Of a DNA stretch of 64,000 nt, positions 47,087 to 57,353 are shown piece by piece. Origin of the DNA: an uncultured Clostridium sp. (GTDB taxonomy: Bacteria; Bacillota; Clostridia; TANB77; CAG-508); the NCBI GenBank assembly GCA_900557195.1, contig USRT01000007.1, positions 15,622 through 79,621 of the forward strand, given 5' to 3'. The stretch's first letter is position 1; every line of letters starts with the position of its first letter. The notes under the pieces were generated by a model, which was not told the origin of the DNA, ran no database searches, and saw only the letters and a list, made by a program, of their open reading frames with translations. The position numbers were made by a program, and so were the translations under genes.

Positions 47087-47779
47087 ATGAAAAAATTTAT
47101 TATTCGTATATTACTTATAATACTACTTATACTTATCATCATCTCTGGCACTATTATTGGAAGTGGTTATTTACTTTATAAAAATGCTATAACCAAAGTT
47201 AGCTTATCAGACAAAATAAAAGAAATAAAATCTTCAGAATCTTTTGTAACACTAGATGAAGTTCCTATAAATTTTAAAAATGCTGTTATTGCTGTTGAAG
47301 ATCATCGTTTTGAAAAACATGGTGTAATAGATGTAATTGGAATTGCAAGAGCAATATATTCTAACATTCGCTCTCAAGAACTAAGAGAAGGCGGAAGTAC
47401 AATAACTCAGCAAGTTGCTAAAAACATGTATTTTATATCTGAAGAAAATGTTGTAAGTAGAAAAATTGCTGAAATTTTTATTGGCTATGATTTAGAAAAG
47501 AATTATTCTAAAGATGAAATATTTGAATTCTATATGAATACTATATATTTTGGTAATGGATATTATGGAATCAGTGAAGCTTCAAATGGTTACTTAAACA
47601 AAGAACCTATAGATATGAATTTATATGAATGTACAATGCTTGCTGGTGTTCCCAATGCTCCTAGTGTGTATGCTCCAACAGTAAATCCAGAATTAACAAG
47701 AAAGAGACAAGAAAAAGTAATTAGTTCTATGGTTGAATATGGTTATCTTACTAAAGAGCAAGCTGATAAAATATTTTAA
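47087..47779 (+). CDS. Monofunctional peptidoglycan glycosyltransferase (GT51)
   Basis: 230 aa. An N-terminal membrane anchor (residues ~4-27) is followed by the GT51 domain: 'AVIAVEDHRFEKHGVIDVIG' (catalytic Glu), 'REGGSTITQQVAKNM', 'YFGNGYYGISEASNGYLNK' and 'LAGVPNAPSVYAP'. No transpeptidase domain. Polymerises lipid II glycan at the outer membrane face. ATG 47087 has AAGGAG 8 nt upstream. The interval 46692-47086 shows no recognisable gene or structure. Confidence 0.93.
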   Translation: MKKFIIRILLIILLILIIISGTIIGSGYLLYKNAITKVSLSDKIKEIKSSESFVTLDEVPINFKNAVIAVEDHRFEKHGVIDVIGIARAIYSNIRSQELREGGSTITQQVAKNMYFISEENVVSRKIAEIFIGYDLEKNYSKDEIFEFYMNTIYFGNGYYGISEASNGYLNKEPIDMNLYECTMLAGVPNAPSVYAPTVNPELTRKRQEKVISSMVEYGYLTKEQADKIF

Positions 47780-48001
47780 TTAATTATTCTTTTTACTGTG
47801 AACTAAAACACCTAAAATATTATTTCCTAATGTATTTATTTTCCAAGATAAAGTAAACTATTATTTTATATAGTATATATTAATAATAGTTTATTTTTTT
47901 ATTATTCTTTCATTTCAAAATGATAGCTATTTTCTTATAATTATTTCCTTTTATTGTAAATTATGATATAATATACATAATATAGTTGGAGGTGAAGTCT
48001 A

Positions 48002-49283
48002 TTGAATACAAATAAAAACTCTTCAAATCCTAGTAAAATAAAAAGTAAAATTATAAGAAAAATGCAACAATTGTTTAACGGAAAAACTATTAGTAGTAAA
48101 GATATACAATCAGAAGCTTTAGATATGTCTTTATCAGATGAACAAGAAGCAAAATCTACAGTGCATGATAATCTAAAAGTAGATTTCGGTGAAGTTGAGG
48201 CTTTAAAGCAAATAATTTATAGCGAAGCAAACAAGGATTTAACCACAAAATTAGAAGATATGAAAAAACAATATATGTCACAAAATCCTAAATTAGATTT
48301 CAATGGACGTTTTACTCAAACTGGTATACATGATAGTTCTAGAAATGAAGATATACAAGCCATGATACATATTACTGATGATGGAAAAGTTGATTTACTA
48401 TTTATGTGTGCAGATAACAAGAATATTTCTTATCATAAAGACGAAAATAATAATTTTGAGTATTCAGAAGAAAGACAATCTGCTAATGGAAAAAATGCTG
48501 TTGTAGAAATAAGTTCAAAATATGGTTTATATGGATTTAATACCTACTCATATTCTAATCACCATTCCCCAGAACAAGTATCAGAAGCAAAACGTTTAAC
48601 CAAAAGATTCTCAAATCCAAATGATATGTTAAAACAAGCTGAATCTTCTATACCACAAGAAAGTCTAGAAAATTATAAAGCTTTAAGACAAAAGCTGGGA
48701 GTTGAAACTATAAAAACTCTTGATGTTAATGATATAGAAAAAACAGCTAATAAAAAAGGAATATCAGCTCAAGAACTAGTAAATCAAGGAAAAAAAGTAG
48801 CTGTTATTCGGATCCACCACAACAACATTTAGTAAAGATAATGTAAATGTATCTAAGCTAACTTATACGTATAAAGAAGATGCTTTATTAAATGATGGTA
48901 AACCTTCACAAATATGTATAAGTGATTTAGACTCTGATGGAAAGGTTTATCTGAAACTTTATGAACTTACTAAAGATGGTAATTATATTGATGTAGGATC
49001 TTATTGTGAAAGAGATGGTGTACCTAGTATTGATACAGTTTCTTTAGAACAAATTGAACAAATGGCTTATGAAAACTATGGATTGTCACCAAATCAAAAA
49101 ACTTTAGAACGCTTTAAATCTATGGCTAAATCAACATCCACTGTTCCAAAACAGACTGATTTAATAACCAAAAAATTAGAAAACGATATTCAAAAAGGTA
49201 TTAAAATAGGTAGAAATCCCGAGAAAGATATTAGCCATGATATCCCAGCCTCACAAAATTCATTTGATGATATTCCATTTTAA
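48002..49283 (+). CDS. Protein of unknown function, one +1 CGG site
   Basis: 426 aa after recoding; family not recognised. TTG start with GGAGGTGAAG upstream. Hydrophilic, no signal peptide or membrane helix. The N-terminal third is helical and charged; a middle part ('NGRFTQTGIHDSS', 'GKVDLLFMCADNKNISYHKD') looks globular. CGG at 48809-48811 follows 'GKKVAVI'; skipping the C gives 'GSTTTTFSKDNVNVSK' and a C-terminal part ending 'SQNSFDDIPF', which resembles a short binding tail. Continued codon bias and Lys/Asn-rich sense reading beyond the site support the join even without a known family. Confidence 0.75.
48809..48811 (+). other. +1 CGG recoding site, unknown gene
   Basis: ATT C GGA: skipping gives 'VAVIGSTTTTFSK' and 157 further codons of open frame. 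Confidence 0.75.
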
Positions 49284-49392
49284 TAAAATTAGATATATTT
49301 TAAGTATAGATTTTATACTTAGTTTCTGTTCAATAAAATATTGAACAACTTCCTATTAAATAAAATTAGTTTTAATATTTTGACATAAAAAT

Positions 49393-49432
49393 AACCTAAA
49401 TTGTTAAACATTTTTGTCTAACAATTTAGGTT
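49393..49432. terminator. Bidirectional terminator between two unknown genes
   Basis: AACCTAAATTGTTA with TAACAATTTAGGTT, a perfect 14-bp stem with a 12-nt loop, in the 314-base gap between convergent genes 48002 and 49598. Confidence 0.75.
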
Positions 49433-49597
49433 CACATCGATATTTACTAGGTATGTTTACAATTTAATTTTATATTCTCAAAATATTCATATATTTTCTC
49501 CTTGAATATATATTTTTGCTTTCTATAGATTTTATTATTTCTATATTTCACTAATATGTATAGTTTATTTTAACTACAATATTAATAAATATAAAAC

Positions 49598-51028
49598 CTA
49601 ATCTATTTCAATCTCACCATTATTTCTAGGTATACATTCCATACCTTCAGGCAACTGTTTTATTGCATTTCTAAAAAACAACTTTCCTACTCTACTATTT
49701 CTTACTCTATCTGCAAATTGTAATACTGTATCTAACATTCCCTGCAAATTATTAATTTGTTTATTTCTCCTAGAAATCTTTGCTTCTTGATTAGAAATTT
49801 GTTTCTGTTGGCTTTCTATCTGTTCTTTTTGTTCACTGATTGTTTCCACATCACTTTTACTATTATCTATAATTTCTAGATTCTTCTTCGATAATTGATA
49901 ATCAGATTTACCAATTATTCTTAAATATGTTCCTTCTGTACAATACTCTTTTGCAGCTTCCTGCATATCTCTACAACTGGTTTTGTATTTATTAGCTGTA
50001 CTAGTTTCATATTCCAAACTAGCTTCTAAACTAGCTATTCTATCATAATTTTTGTCCATTTCATTTAATAACTCTACTTCTCTATCAGATAATTTTTTAC
50101 AACCTGGATAATTAATTTGTGTATCTAATTCTTGCATCAATGCTTGCCTACTTTTTCCTCTTTTAGATTGCTCTAAAATCTGATCACATCCAGAGGTCAA
50201 AACCGCCATATCAATAGGTTTAAATTCTTCACTCTGAGAATTAACAATAGAATTTTCTAGAGCATTAGCTACTATTCTTGAAAGACATACTGGCATTGCA
50301 TTTCCTTCTGAAAGATACTTTTTTATACAATGCTCTCCTGTACCATTAATAACATATGCAGCTTTAGTATTAGACAAAACATCTAATATTTCTCCATTTT
50401 CAGATTCTAAAGCTCTTGCTTGAACTTTTTCATTAATGTTCTCTGGATTTATCATTACCTCATCATCATTTAAATCATGAAAACATATGCATGTTGTTTT
50501 TAATTTAGATATATCAACTTCTGTAGCAATCGAAAAGAGACAAGCTTGTGATAAGATATCTAAACATTCATGCTCTCCATAACCTATTTCTTCCATTCTT
50601 CTATTTAAAACTTCTATTATTGCCTTAATTCTATCTGTTCCATCACAATAAGATAGAATATTTATATTTCTTACATTTTTCATTGCTTCGGCTAGTTGTA
50701 TTTTATCTCCATCCTTCGAAACTAATGGCAAAAAATACTTATTAACAAATTCCTCTATTATTTCTTCATCCTCTTGTCCTTTTATAGACAAAAATGATAC
50801 TTGAAAATCCTCTAGATCAATTTTCGCACCTGCATTATCTCTGGTTCTTAATCTCGCCATTGACATTCCACATTTTGTTAATCCAAAAATTGATTTTGTT
50901 AAATTGGGCTGTGCTGATATACACAACATACATGGCCCTTCTAAAAATGGATTTTCTTCATCATTTATTTTTCTTGATCCATGTAAATATTTTTCTGATT
51001 TTGGTACTCTTTTGTATAATTCAAGCAT
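49598..51028 (-). CDS. Protein of unknown function with coiled-coil C-terminus
   Basis: 476 aa; family not recognised. Cytosolic, no membrane segments. The N-terminal ~330 residues are mixed alpha/beta with scattered Cys and conserved-looking strings such as 'EGPCMLCISAQPNLTKSIFG' and 'AAYVINGTGEHCIKKYLSEG', which contains a serine/threonine phosphatase-like or regulatory feel but no diagnostic motif. Residues ~330-440 form a coiled coil ('EQKEQIESQQKQISNQEAKI'). It sits next to the tRNA pair. No function can be assigned. Confidence 0.7.
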   Translation of the reverse strand: MLELYKRVPKSEKYLHGSRKINDEENPFLEGPCMLCISAQPNLTKSIFGLTKCGMSMARLRTRDNAGAKIDLEDFQVSFLSIKGQEDEEIIEEFVNKYFLPLVSKDGDKIQLAEAMKNVRNINILSYCDGTDRIKAIIEVLNRRMEEIGYGEHECLDILSQACLFSIATEVDISKLKTTCICFHDLNDDEVMINPENINEKVQARALESENGEILDVLSNTKAAYVINGTGEHCIKKYLSEGNAMPVCLSRIVANALENSIVNSQSEEFKPIDMAVLTSGCDQILEQSKRGKSRQALMQELDTQINYPGCKKLSDREVELLNEMDKNYDRIASLEASLEYETSTANKYKTSCRDMQEAAKEYCTEGTYLRIIGKSDYQLSKKNLEIIDNSKSDVETISEQKEQIESQQKQISNQEAKISRRNKQINNLQGMLDTVLQFADRVRNSRVGKLFFRNAIKQLPEGMECIPRNNGEIEID

Positions 51029-51262
51029 TTTTATACTCCTATAACTTCATTTTACAATATTATAACTTATTAAAAAAATATATACAATATTTAATTATTA
51101 TTTAAAATTAATTTTTTCACTTAATAAAAAATTTGATGTGAAATAATTTAATATCAAGCTTCATTCATCTATTAAGTTGTTTTACACCAGCTATTGACAT
51201 TGAGTCAAAATCTTTAATGCATATACAAAAAAAGACGCAAACTTTATTGAAATTGCGTCTCT

Positions 51263-51348
51263 TGGTGGGCAGTCCTGGATTCGAACCAGGGAACTCAAAT
51301 GAGGTCAGATTTACAGTCTGATGGTTTTAGCCACTCACCCAACTACCC
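51263..51348 (-). tRNA. tRNA-Tyr (GUA)
   Basis: Acceptor GGGTAGT/ACTGCCC, discriminator A, encoded CCA. Anticodon loop CTGTAAA (anticodon GTA) and a long variable arm as in bacterial tRNA-Tyr; TΨC arm with GGTTCGAATCC. 86 nt. Reads UAU/UAC, so it does not bear on CGG decoding. Confidence 0.95.
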
Positions 51349-51357
51349 ATATATAAT

Positions 51358-51378
51358 AAATGTGGCTTAGCCACATTT
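51358..51378. other. Hairpin between the two tRNA genes
   Basis: AAATGTGGC-TTA-GCCACATTT, a perfect 9-bp stem with a 3-nt loop between the tRNA genes; possibly a processing or termination structure. Confidence 0.5.
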
Positions 51379-51399
51379 ATTTACATTTTTAAATTAAAA

Positions 51400-51476
51400 T
51401 GGTGCGCCCTCAAGGATTCGAACCTTGGACCCACCGGTTATGAGCCGGTTGCTCTGACCAACTGAGCTAAGGGCGC
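51400..51476 (-). tRNA. tRNA with CAU anticodon (elongator Met or Ile2)
   Basis: Acceptor GCGCCCT/AGGGCGC, discriminator A, encoded CCA. Anticodon loop CTCATAA within an ACCGG/CCGGT stem. 77 nt. The paired 1-72 positions exclude initiator tRNA. Whether C34 is lysidine-modified (Ile2) or not (Met) cannot be decided by eye. Confidence 0.9.
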
Positions 51477-51561
51477 ATCTCTTCAATGCGAAATTAAGTA
51501 TATACTATTTTTTTTATGATGTCAATACTTTTATTTATATTTTTTAATTTTATTTTTAATT

Positions 51562-51602
51562 ATTTGAAGTTTGACAATAATTTAATTTGTCAAACTTCAA
51601 AT
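51562..51602. terminator. Terminator downstream of the unknown gene at 51613
   Basis: ATTTGAAGTTTGACAA and TTGTCAAACTTCAAAT, a perfect 16-bp stem with a short AT loop, followed by T-rich sequence on the minus strand. Confidence 0.8.
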
Positions 51603-51612
51603 AAACTATTTT

Positions 51613-52443
51613 CTATTGTTCTCCATGTGTAGGCTCTGGCAAAGCTGCTGGAAGCTCTAACACTACTTTTATCTTCATAACATATCTTATTGCTCTTATT
51701 AATTTTGTATTTTTAAATCTTTCCCATAGTGATGGTTTTATATTAACTCTAGTTTCATTAATATATTGTTCATCTGCAGAAATTTCTTCTTGTACCTCTT
51801 GAACATTTTCTTGTTTTTCTTCTGGTACAGGTATTTCTTTAAGAGATTCTGCTATTTCTATTCCTATGAAGCTTAATGCTTTTGATCTATCTTCTATTCT
51901 CTCCATATCTATTTCTATATGTAAATTTGATTCTAAATTTGCGACTTTTGAATTAATTAATTTTACTCCATCTTGAAAATTTTGAGATTTTTTTGATCTG
52001 GCTCTTCCTATAGAACCTAATGTATCTATTATTTCTTCTGAAAAATCTTCTGATAATTTTTGAATTTTATTTTTCCAATCTTCTTCTTTATTTGTTACCA
52101 TATTAAGTGCCTTTTTTAATTTTGCAGCTAATGCAATATTATTTTCTCTTTGGATAATTAATTCTTCTATTTTTTTTGTATTTTCTTCAAATTGATTTGT
52201 TGCATATTCTACTAATTCATAGGCAGCTTTATAAACACTATTTGGAAAGTTTTTCTTATTTGGATACTCAGTTAAATAATCCTTAATAGATTGTACTAAA
52301 TCTTTAAACATCGTATCTTCTTCTAATTGTACAATTTGTTTCTTACTCTTTGGATTAATTAATTTTTGTATTTTATCTATATTAGATAATATTTTTTCTT
52401 CCGTGATTACCATTCTCACGTTTACTATGCCAGATTTAGACAT
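51613..52443 (-). CDS. Protein of unknown function, helical
   Basis: 276 aa; family not recognised. Mostly alpha-helical and charged, with probable coiled coil at residues ~75-110 and 'SEDFSEEIIDTLGSIGRARS' in the centre. A Glu/Val-rich linker ('EEKQENVQEVQEEISADEQ') leads to a basic C-terminal segment ('LWERFKNTKLIRAIRY') that could be an amphipathic membrane-binding helix. ATG 52443 is chosen because AAGGAGGGAAGG is just upstream. It lies between the acyl-CoA synthetase gene and the tRNAs. Confidence 0.65.
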   Translation of the reverse strand: MSKSGIVNVRMVITEEKILSNIDKIQKLINPKSKKQIVQLEEDTMFKDLVQSIKDYLTEYPNKKNFPNSVYKAAYELVEYATNQFEENTKKIEELIIQRENNIALAAKLKKALNMVTNKEEDWKNKIQKLSEDFSEEIIDTLGSIGRARSKKSQNFQDGVKLINSKVANLESNLHIEIDMERIEDRSKALSFIGIEIAESLKEIPVPEEKQENVQEVQEEISADEQYINETRVNIKPSLWERFKNTKLIRAIRYVMKIKVVLELPAALPEPTHGEQ

Positions 52444-52573
52444 TGTAAACCTTCCCTCCTTTGTCCTATGTATTACTTTTAACAATATTTATTATACACT
52501 GTTCAACAAAAAACTACAAGAGGATTTATAAAAAATTATATTTCGATTTCATTACATTTTTGTTACAAAAATA

Positions 52574-54439
52574 TTACTTATTCTTCAATTCGTCTTTTTT
52601 TATCTCTTTATATCTTTTTATTTTCATAGTAGTTGTTTTTTCAAATTCATCTTCTTTAATTTCTAAATTTTTAATAGCTTTATATGATGTTAACTTTCTA
52701 TTAACACTTTTTATTTCTTGCCATATAATATTATGTATTTGCTCTTTACTTAAATCTTTTCCATGCTTCTTTTCTATTTCTTCGTAATTTGGAATTACTT
52801 TTGCAGAAATAAGAAGTTCTTTATTTCCAGTCTCTTCTTTTCCATAGACCATACATTCTGCTATTTCTGGAATATTAGCAAGCATTAATTCAATTTCTTC
52901 TGGATATATATTTTTTCCATTTTGAGTTACAATTACATTTTTAGATCTTCCAGTTATATATAAATAACCTTCATCATCTAAATAGCCAACATCACCTGAA
53001 TGGAACCAGCCATTCTTTATCACTTCATCTGTTGCTTCTTTATCTTCATAATATCCAAGCATTAAAGTAGAACTTTTTATTAAAACTTCTCCTTCACCAT
53101 TTTCATTTGGATTGTCTATTTTTATTTCTGCACAAGTTACAGCTTTACCTGCTGACCCAACTTTTGGTTTAAATTCTGGCGTAAGTGCGGCTATTGGAGC
53201 TGTTTCTGTTAATCCATACCCTTGTAAAAATGTAATTCCAATATCTTCTACCCATTTACCAATTTTAGCATCAATTGGTGCTGCAGCAGAAACAATAATT
53301 CTTATATTTCCACCTAGATTTTCATAAATTTCATTAAATACTTTTCTTTTTATATCTACACCAATTGTTTTTAAAGCATTTGATACATGAATCATCGAAT
53401 TAACAATACCATCTTTTTTACTTTTTTTAATATTAGCATTTATTTTCTTATATAAATTCTCTACAAGCAAAGGTACTGTTAATAGAGCTGTTGGTTTTGT
53501 TTCTTGTAAATTTGGTACTATGTATTTTAGCCCTTGGCATACACTAATAGATGCACCAGTTGCAAATGGAAGTAAAAATCCTATTGTTGATTCATATGTG
53601 TGATGTAATGGTAAAATAGACATTAATCTATCATCTGTAGTTAATTTTACATATGCTGAAACTGCATTTATATTTTCAGCCAAATTTCTATTACAAATCA
53701 TTACACCTTTTGAATTCGAAGTAGTTCCAGAAGTAAATATAAGTACTTTAAATTCTTCTGGATCTATCTTAATTTTCATAAAGTTGTCATTTCCATTATC
53801 TAATATTTTTTTACCTTCTTTTATAATATAATTTAGTCCTACATCTCTTCCATTTAGGGCATCGTCTGAATTCATTTGAATAAAATATTTAACTTCAGGT
53901 AATTTATCTTGAACTTTTTTTATTACATCTTTCTTTTTAGTAGAATATATAACAGCTGAAGCTTTAGATCTTCTTATTACATTTTCAATTTCATTTTCTG
54001 GTAATTCTTTATCTACTGGAACAGCAATTCCTACCCCGCAAAGCATTGCCATATATGAAACATACCAATGATAAGTATTTTCCCCTATAATAATAATTCT
54101 AGAATCTTTTAAATTAAACTTTTCTGTAAGTCCTGTACCAAGATTACAAACATCTTCTCCAAAATCTTTAAAAGTGATAATAGAAAAATCTTCTTTAGGT
54201 TTAAATTTTTCTAATATACATGGTCTATTTGCATACTCGCTTACAGACCTAATAAATATTTCTTTTATAGTTTTATAATGTGTTTGTTCATAATTTTTTA
54301 CTTCTTTTTTGCTTTTATTTTCTTCTGCCTTTTTTATTGCTTCATAATCTACTTTAACTTCATCTATTTCTGATATCTCTTTCATTTTAAATTTTGGAAA
54401 CTTAAAATTTGGTACTTTAAAATCCTTTAGTATTCTCAC
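52574..54439 (-). CDS. Long-chain acyl-CoA synthetase-like AMP-forming ligase
   Basis: 621 aa ANL-superfamily enzyme activating a carboxylate, most likely a fatty acid. Motif A3 'VLIFTSGTTSNSKGVMICNR', A5 'LQGYGLTETAPIAAL', A7 'WFHSGDVGYLDDEGYLYITG', A8 'RSKNVIVTQNGKNIYPEEIE' and a C-terminal 'TMKIKRYKEI' with the catalytic Lys region. GTG start with AAGGAG upstream. A TetR-type regulator lies directly upstream on the same strand and is a plausible controller. Confidence 0.92.
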   Translation of the reverse strand: MRILKDFKVPNFKFPKFKMKEISEIDEVKVDYEAIKKAEENKSKKEVKNYEQTHYKTIKEIFIRSVSEYANRPCILEKFKPKEDFSIITFKDFGEDVCNLGTGLTEKFNLKDSRIIIIGENTYHWYVSYMAMLCGVGIAVPVDKELPENEIENVIRRSKASAVIYSTKKKDVIKKVQDKLPEVKYFIQMNSDDALNGRDVGLNYIIKEGKKILDNGNDNFMKIKIDPEEFKVLIFTSGTTSNSKGVMICNRNLAENINAVSAYVKLTTDDRLMSILPLHHTYESTIGFLLPFATGASISVCQGLKYIVPNLQETKPTALLTVPLLVENLYKKINANIKKSKKDGIVNSMIHVSNALKTIGVDIKRKVFNEIYENLGGNIRIIVSAAAPIDAKIGKWVEDIGITFLQGYGLTETAPIAALTPEFKPKVGSAGKAVTCAEIKIDNPNENGEGEVLIKSSTLMLGYYEDKEATDEVIKNGWFHSGDVGYLDDEGYLYITGRSKNVIVTQNGKNIYPEEIELMLANIPEIAECMVYGKEETGNKELLISAKVIPNYEEIEKKHGKDLSKEQIHNIIWQEIKSVNRKLTSYKAIKNLEIKEDEFEKTTTMKIKRYKEIKKDELKNK

Positions 54440-54645
54440 TAGTTATTCACTCCTTGTATAATATGTTTATAACTTTTATATTTATTTTATTCTTTTTATA
54501 ATATATTTCTTTTCTGCCTACATCTTATTTATTTTCTATTAAGATAATTTTATGAGTATGTATTTTTTTATTTATAATTCATTTATTTGCTTTTTATTAA
54601 TATATCTATTTTTATTTATAACTCATTCATTATTAATAATATGAT

Positions 54646-55213
54646 TTATTTTTTCAATTTTCTAATATATGTCATATCTATTTCACGATATAGTTTGTCT
54701 ATTTCAATTTGTTTATCTATTCTCATTTTATATATTAAACTAGAACAAGCTATGCCAAATATGCCTGATGCTATAACATTAGAATCACCACCGTGATAAT
54801 TCGTCATTTTTTATTCCATCTTTAACTATATCTTCTATCATAGTAATATATTCAAATATATATTTTTTACAAATTTGGCTTCTTGCTCCTGTCCCCCATA
54901 TTTGACTTAACACTATAGACATAAAATCTTCATATTTCACCAATACTTTTAATTGTATTAGTACTATAGCTCTTATTTTATCTATACTACTATCTAACTT
55001 TGCTGTTTTTATTGATATACTATTTTTTAATAATTTTACACCTTCTTCTACTAGAAAATTAAATATTTCCTCTTTACTTGAAAAGTGATAATATAATGTT
55101 CCTTTTGCAACACCTACTGTTGCTGTTATTTCTTCTATACTTGTTGCATCATATCCCTTTTCTGCAAACAATTTCATGGATGTTTCAAATATCTTTCTTT
55201 TCGTTTTATTCAT
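54646..55213 (-). CDS. TetR/AcrR-family regulator, one +1 CGG site
   Basis: 188 aa after recoding. HTH in residues ~5-50 ('LFAEKGYDATSIEEITATVG' and 'VAKGTLYYHFSSKEEIFNFL'). CGG at 54791-54793 follows 'KNDELS'; skipping the C gives 'GGDSNVIASGIFGIACSSLI' and the last ligand-domain helices, ending at 54646. The length then matches the family norm (~190 aa); unrecoded it would lose about 48 residues of the ligand/dimer domain. ATG 55213 has AAAGG 8 nt upstream. Probably controls the downstream acyl-CoA synthetase gene. Confidence 0.88.
54791..54793 (-). other. +1 CGG recoding site, tetR gene
   Basis: TCA C GGT: skipping gives 'DELSGGDSNVIA' and a full-length TetR protein. Confidence 0.82.
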
Positions 55214-55444
55214 AAATTTCACCTTTATTTTAGTTTTTAATTATTATATAATTATATTTTTAAATATGCAAGTGAAAAAATTTTATATTAAATACTAGTT
55301 AGTACTTATACTTTAAATTCAAATGTTTGACATATAATAATTGCTAACTATTAATTAATAAAAATTTTATTCTATTATTTGTTTAATTATAATATTAACT
55401 TTATTACCTTTAATTTTATTAAAATTAATAACCATCAGAAAAAC

Positions 55445-55507
55445 ACAATGTCGACAACTTAAGAAGAAATTTTATCGCAGAATTTCTTCTTAAGTTATCG
55501 ACATTGT
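55445..55507 (-). terminator. 27-bp hairpin terminator downstream of mreB
   Basis: Arms 55445-55471 and 55481-55507 pair over 27 positions with a single mismatch (G·U on the minus strand) around a 9-nt loop. A T run follows on the minus strand. It lies in the interval between mreB and tetR (55214-55587), which otherwise holds nothing recognisable. Confidence 0.8.
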
Positions 55508-55587
55508 ATACAATATAGATTTTTAGTTACACAATAAAAGCTAAAAATACTAAACTATTTTGCGTTTTTATTATAATAAATATAATT

Positions 55588-56592
55588 TTATTTTCTACTT
55601 TTTCCTTCTAATGCGTCTAGGTTATCTAATGCTTTTCCTGTTCCTAGAGCAACACATGAAACAGTATCTTGTGCTATCATAACATTTATTCCTGTCTTTT
55701 CTTGTAAAAGCTTATCTAGTCCATCTACTAAGCAACCTCCACCAGTCATATAAATTCCTTTATCACTTATATCTGCTGCAAGTTCTGGTGGTGTTTTTTC
55801 AAGTACTGAATGAACTGCATCTATAATCATTAAAGCTGGTTCTATAAGTGCTTCAAGCATTTCACTAGAATATACTGTTATTGTTTTAGGAAGACCTGTT
55901 ATTAAATCTCTACCTCTAACATCCATTTCTGTATCTTGAATTTTAGGATACACACATCCAATGTTTATTTTAAGGTCTTCTGCTGTTCTTTCACCTATCA
56001 TAACATTATGTTTTCTTTTTATATATCTAATTATTGCTTCATCAAATTTATCTCCTGCTACTTTTAGAGATGTATTTACAACAGAACCACCTAAAGATAT
56101 TACCGCTATATCTGTAGTTCCTCCACCTATATCTACAACCATATTCCCACATGGTTTAGAAATATCTATTCCTGCTCCAATTGCTGCTGCTATTGGCTCT
56201 TCAATTAAGTATACTTTTCTTGCTCCTGCTTGTGAAGCAGCGTCTATAACAGCTTTTTTCTCTACTTCTGTTACTTGTGATGGAATACATATCATAATTC
56301 TTGGAGAAAAAACAAATCGTCCACATACTTTATTAATAAAATACTTTAACATTTTTTCTGTTACAGTATAATTTGAAATTACTCCGTCTCTTAAAGGTCT
56401 AGTTGCTACTATATTTCCTGGTGTTCTACCAAGCATTCTTCTAGCATCTTTTCCAACCGCTAATACCTCACCTGTATTATTATCTACTGCTACTACAGAA
56501 GGTTCTCTAAGCACTATTCCTTTTCCTTTTACATAAGCAATAACAGTAGCTGTTCCTAAATCAATTCCAATATCTTGCCCCCAACTGAACAT
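55588..56592 (-). CDS. mreB: Rod shape-determining protein MreB/Mbl
   Basis: Actin-like filament protein guiding lateral wall synthesis. 'FSWGQDIGIDLGTATVIAYV' (phosphate 1), 'PRIMICIPSQVTEVEKKAVI', 'YLIEEPIAAAIGAGIDI', 'MVVDIGGGTTDIAVISLGG' (phosphate 2) and 'GIYMTGGGCLVDGLDKLL' (adenosine). ATG 56592 is preferred (AAGGA at 8 nt), giving the family-typical start. About 334 aa, normal. No mreC/mreD alongside. Confidence 0.95.
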   Translation of the reverse strand: MFSWGQDIGIDLGTATVIAYVKGKGIVLREPSVVAVDNNTGEVLAVGKDARRMLGRTPGNIVATRPLRDGVISNYTVTEKMLKYFINKVCGRFVFSPRIMICIPSQVTEVEKKAVIDAASQAGARKVYLIEEPIAAAIGAGIDISKPCGNMVVDIGGGTTDIAVISLGGSVVNTSLKVAGDKFDEAIIRYIKRKHNVMIGERTAEDLKINIGCVYPKIQDTEMDVRGRDLITGLPKTITVYSSEMLEALIEPALMIIDAVHSVLEKTPPELAADISDKGIYMTGGGCLVDGLDKLLQEKTGINVMIAQDTVSCVALGTGKALDNLDALEGKSRK

Positions 56593-56849
56593 TTGCATCT
56601 TCCTTTCAGATATACTTGTTACATTATGTTTTCAATTTTGTTACAATTATATTACACATTTACTAAAATAGCAAACCTTTTTTTATATTTTTTAAGTTTT
56701 GTAATACTAGTCATTACAAATCACAATTTATTTAAAGCACATATTAATCTTTGCTATGCGGTAACATTATCTTTTAAATAAATTGCTATGAATTATAATA
56801 ATACATTTACTTAAAAGTACTGCAAACTTTATATTGCAGTACTTTATAT

Positions 56850-57329
56850 TTAAATATATAAAAATATTAATGTTGTTAATAATAAAAATCCTTTAGTTTT
56901 AGGATCTGACAATAATTCTGCATCAGAAATATTAGGAATTTCGCTTTCTTCTGCTAATGTTATTTTATAACTATCTACATTTTCAAAATTAAACTGAATT
57001 TCAAAGTCTCTTGTTGCATTTGGAGATAAATCTTCTATCTTTATATATTTTCTTCCAAGTAGAACATCTCTTTCTGAAAAGAATTCAAATTTTAAATATT
57101 GTTTTTGTATTTCTTCTTCTGTATTATTTAGTAAAGTCCCTTTTATATATCCATTAATATATGTAGCTTTTGCCTCTTGTATCTTAATTTTAGGATTCGG
57201 AACATCTATAACAAATTTTGTTAAATCATTATAAGTTGTTTTTATATATGCAAATGATGCAAAATCTACAAAAAAGTAAAACGCTACAAATAGTATTAAA
57301 TATATAAGAAAAGTTTTCATTCTATCCAT
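56850..57329 (-). CDS. Membrane-anchored protein of unknown function downstream of lexA
   Basis: 159 aa. N-terminal membrane helix (residues ~6-27), an extracytoplasmic beta-sandwich-like domain ('KIKIQEAKATYINGYIKGTL', 'LKFEFFSERDVLLGRKYIKI', 'ATRDFEIQFNFENVDSYKI', of FxLYD-like character) and a second hydrophobic segment at the C-terminus ('GFLLLTTLIFLYI'). Starts 24 bases after the lexA stop, so probably co-transcribed and possibly SOS-induced. Family not firmly recognised. Confidence 0.7.
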   Translation of the reverse strand: MDRMKTFLIYLILFVAFYFFVDFASFAYIKTTYNDLTKFVIDVPNPKIKIQEAKATYINGYIKGTLLNNTEEEIQKQYLKFEFFSERDVLLGRKYIKIEDLSPNATRDFEIQFNFENVDSYKITLAEESEIPNISDAELLSDPKTKGFLLLTTLIFLYI

Positions 57330-57353
57330 AAAATTTTCTCCTTTTCTTAATAA

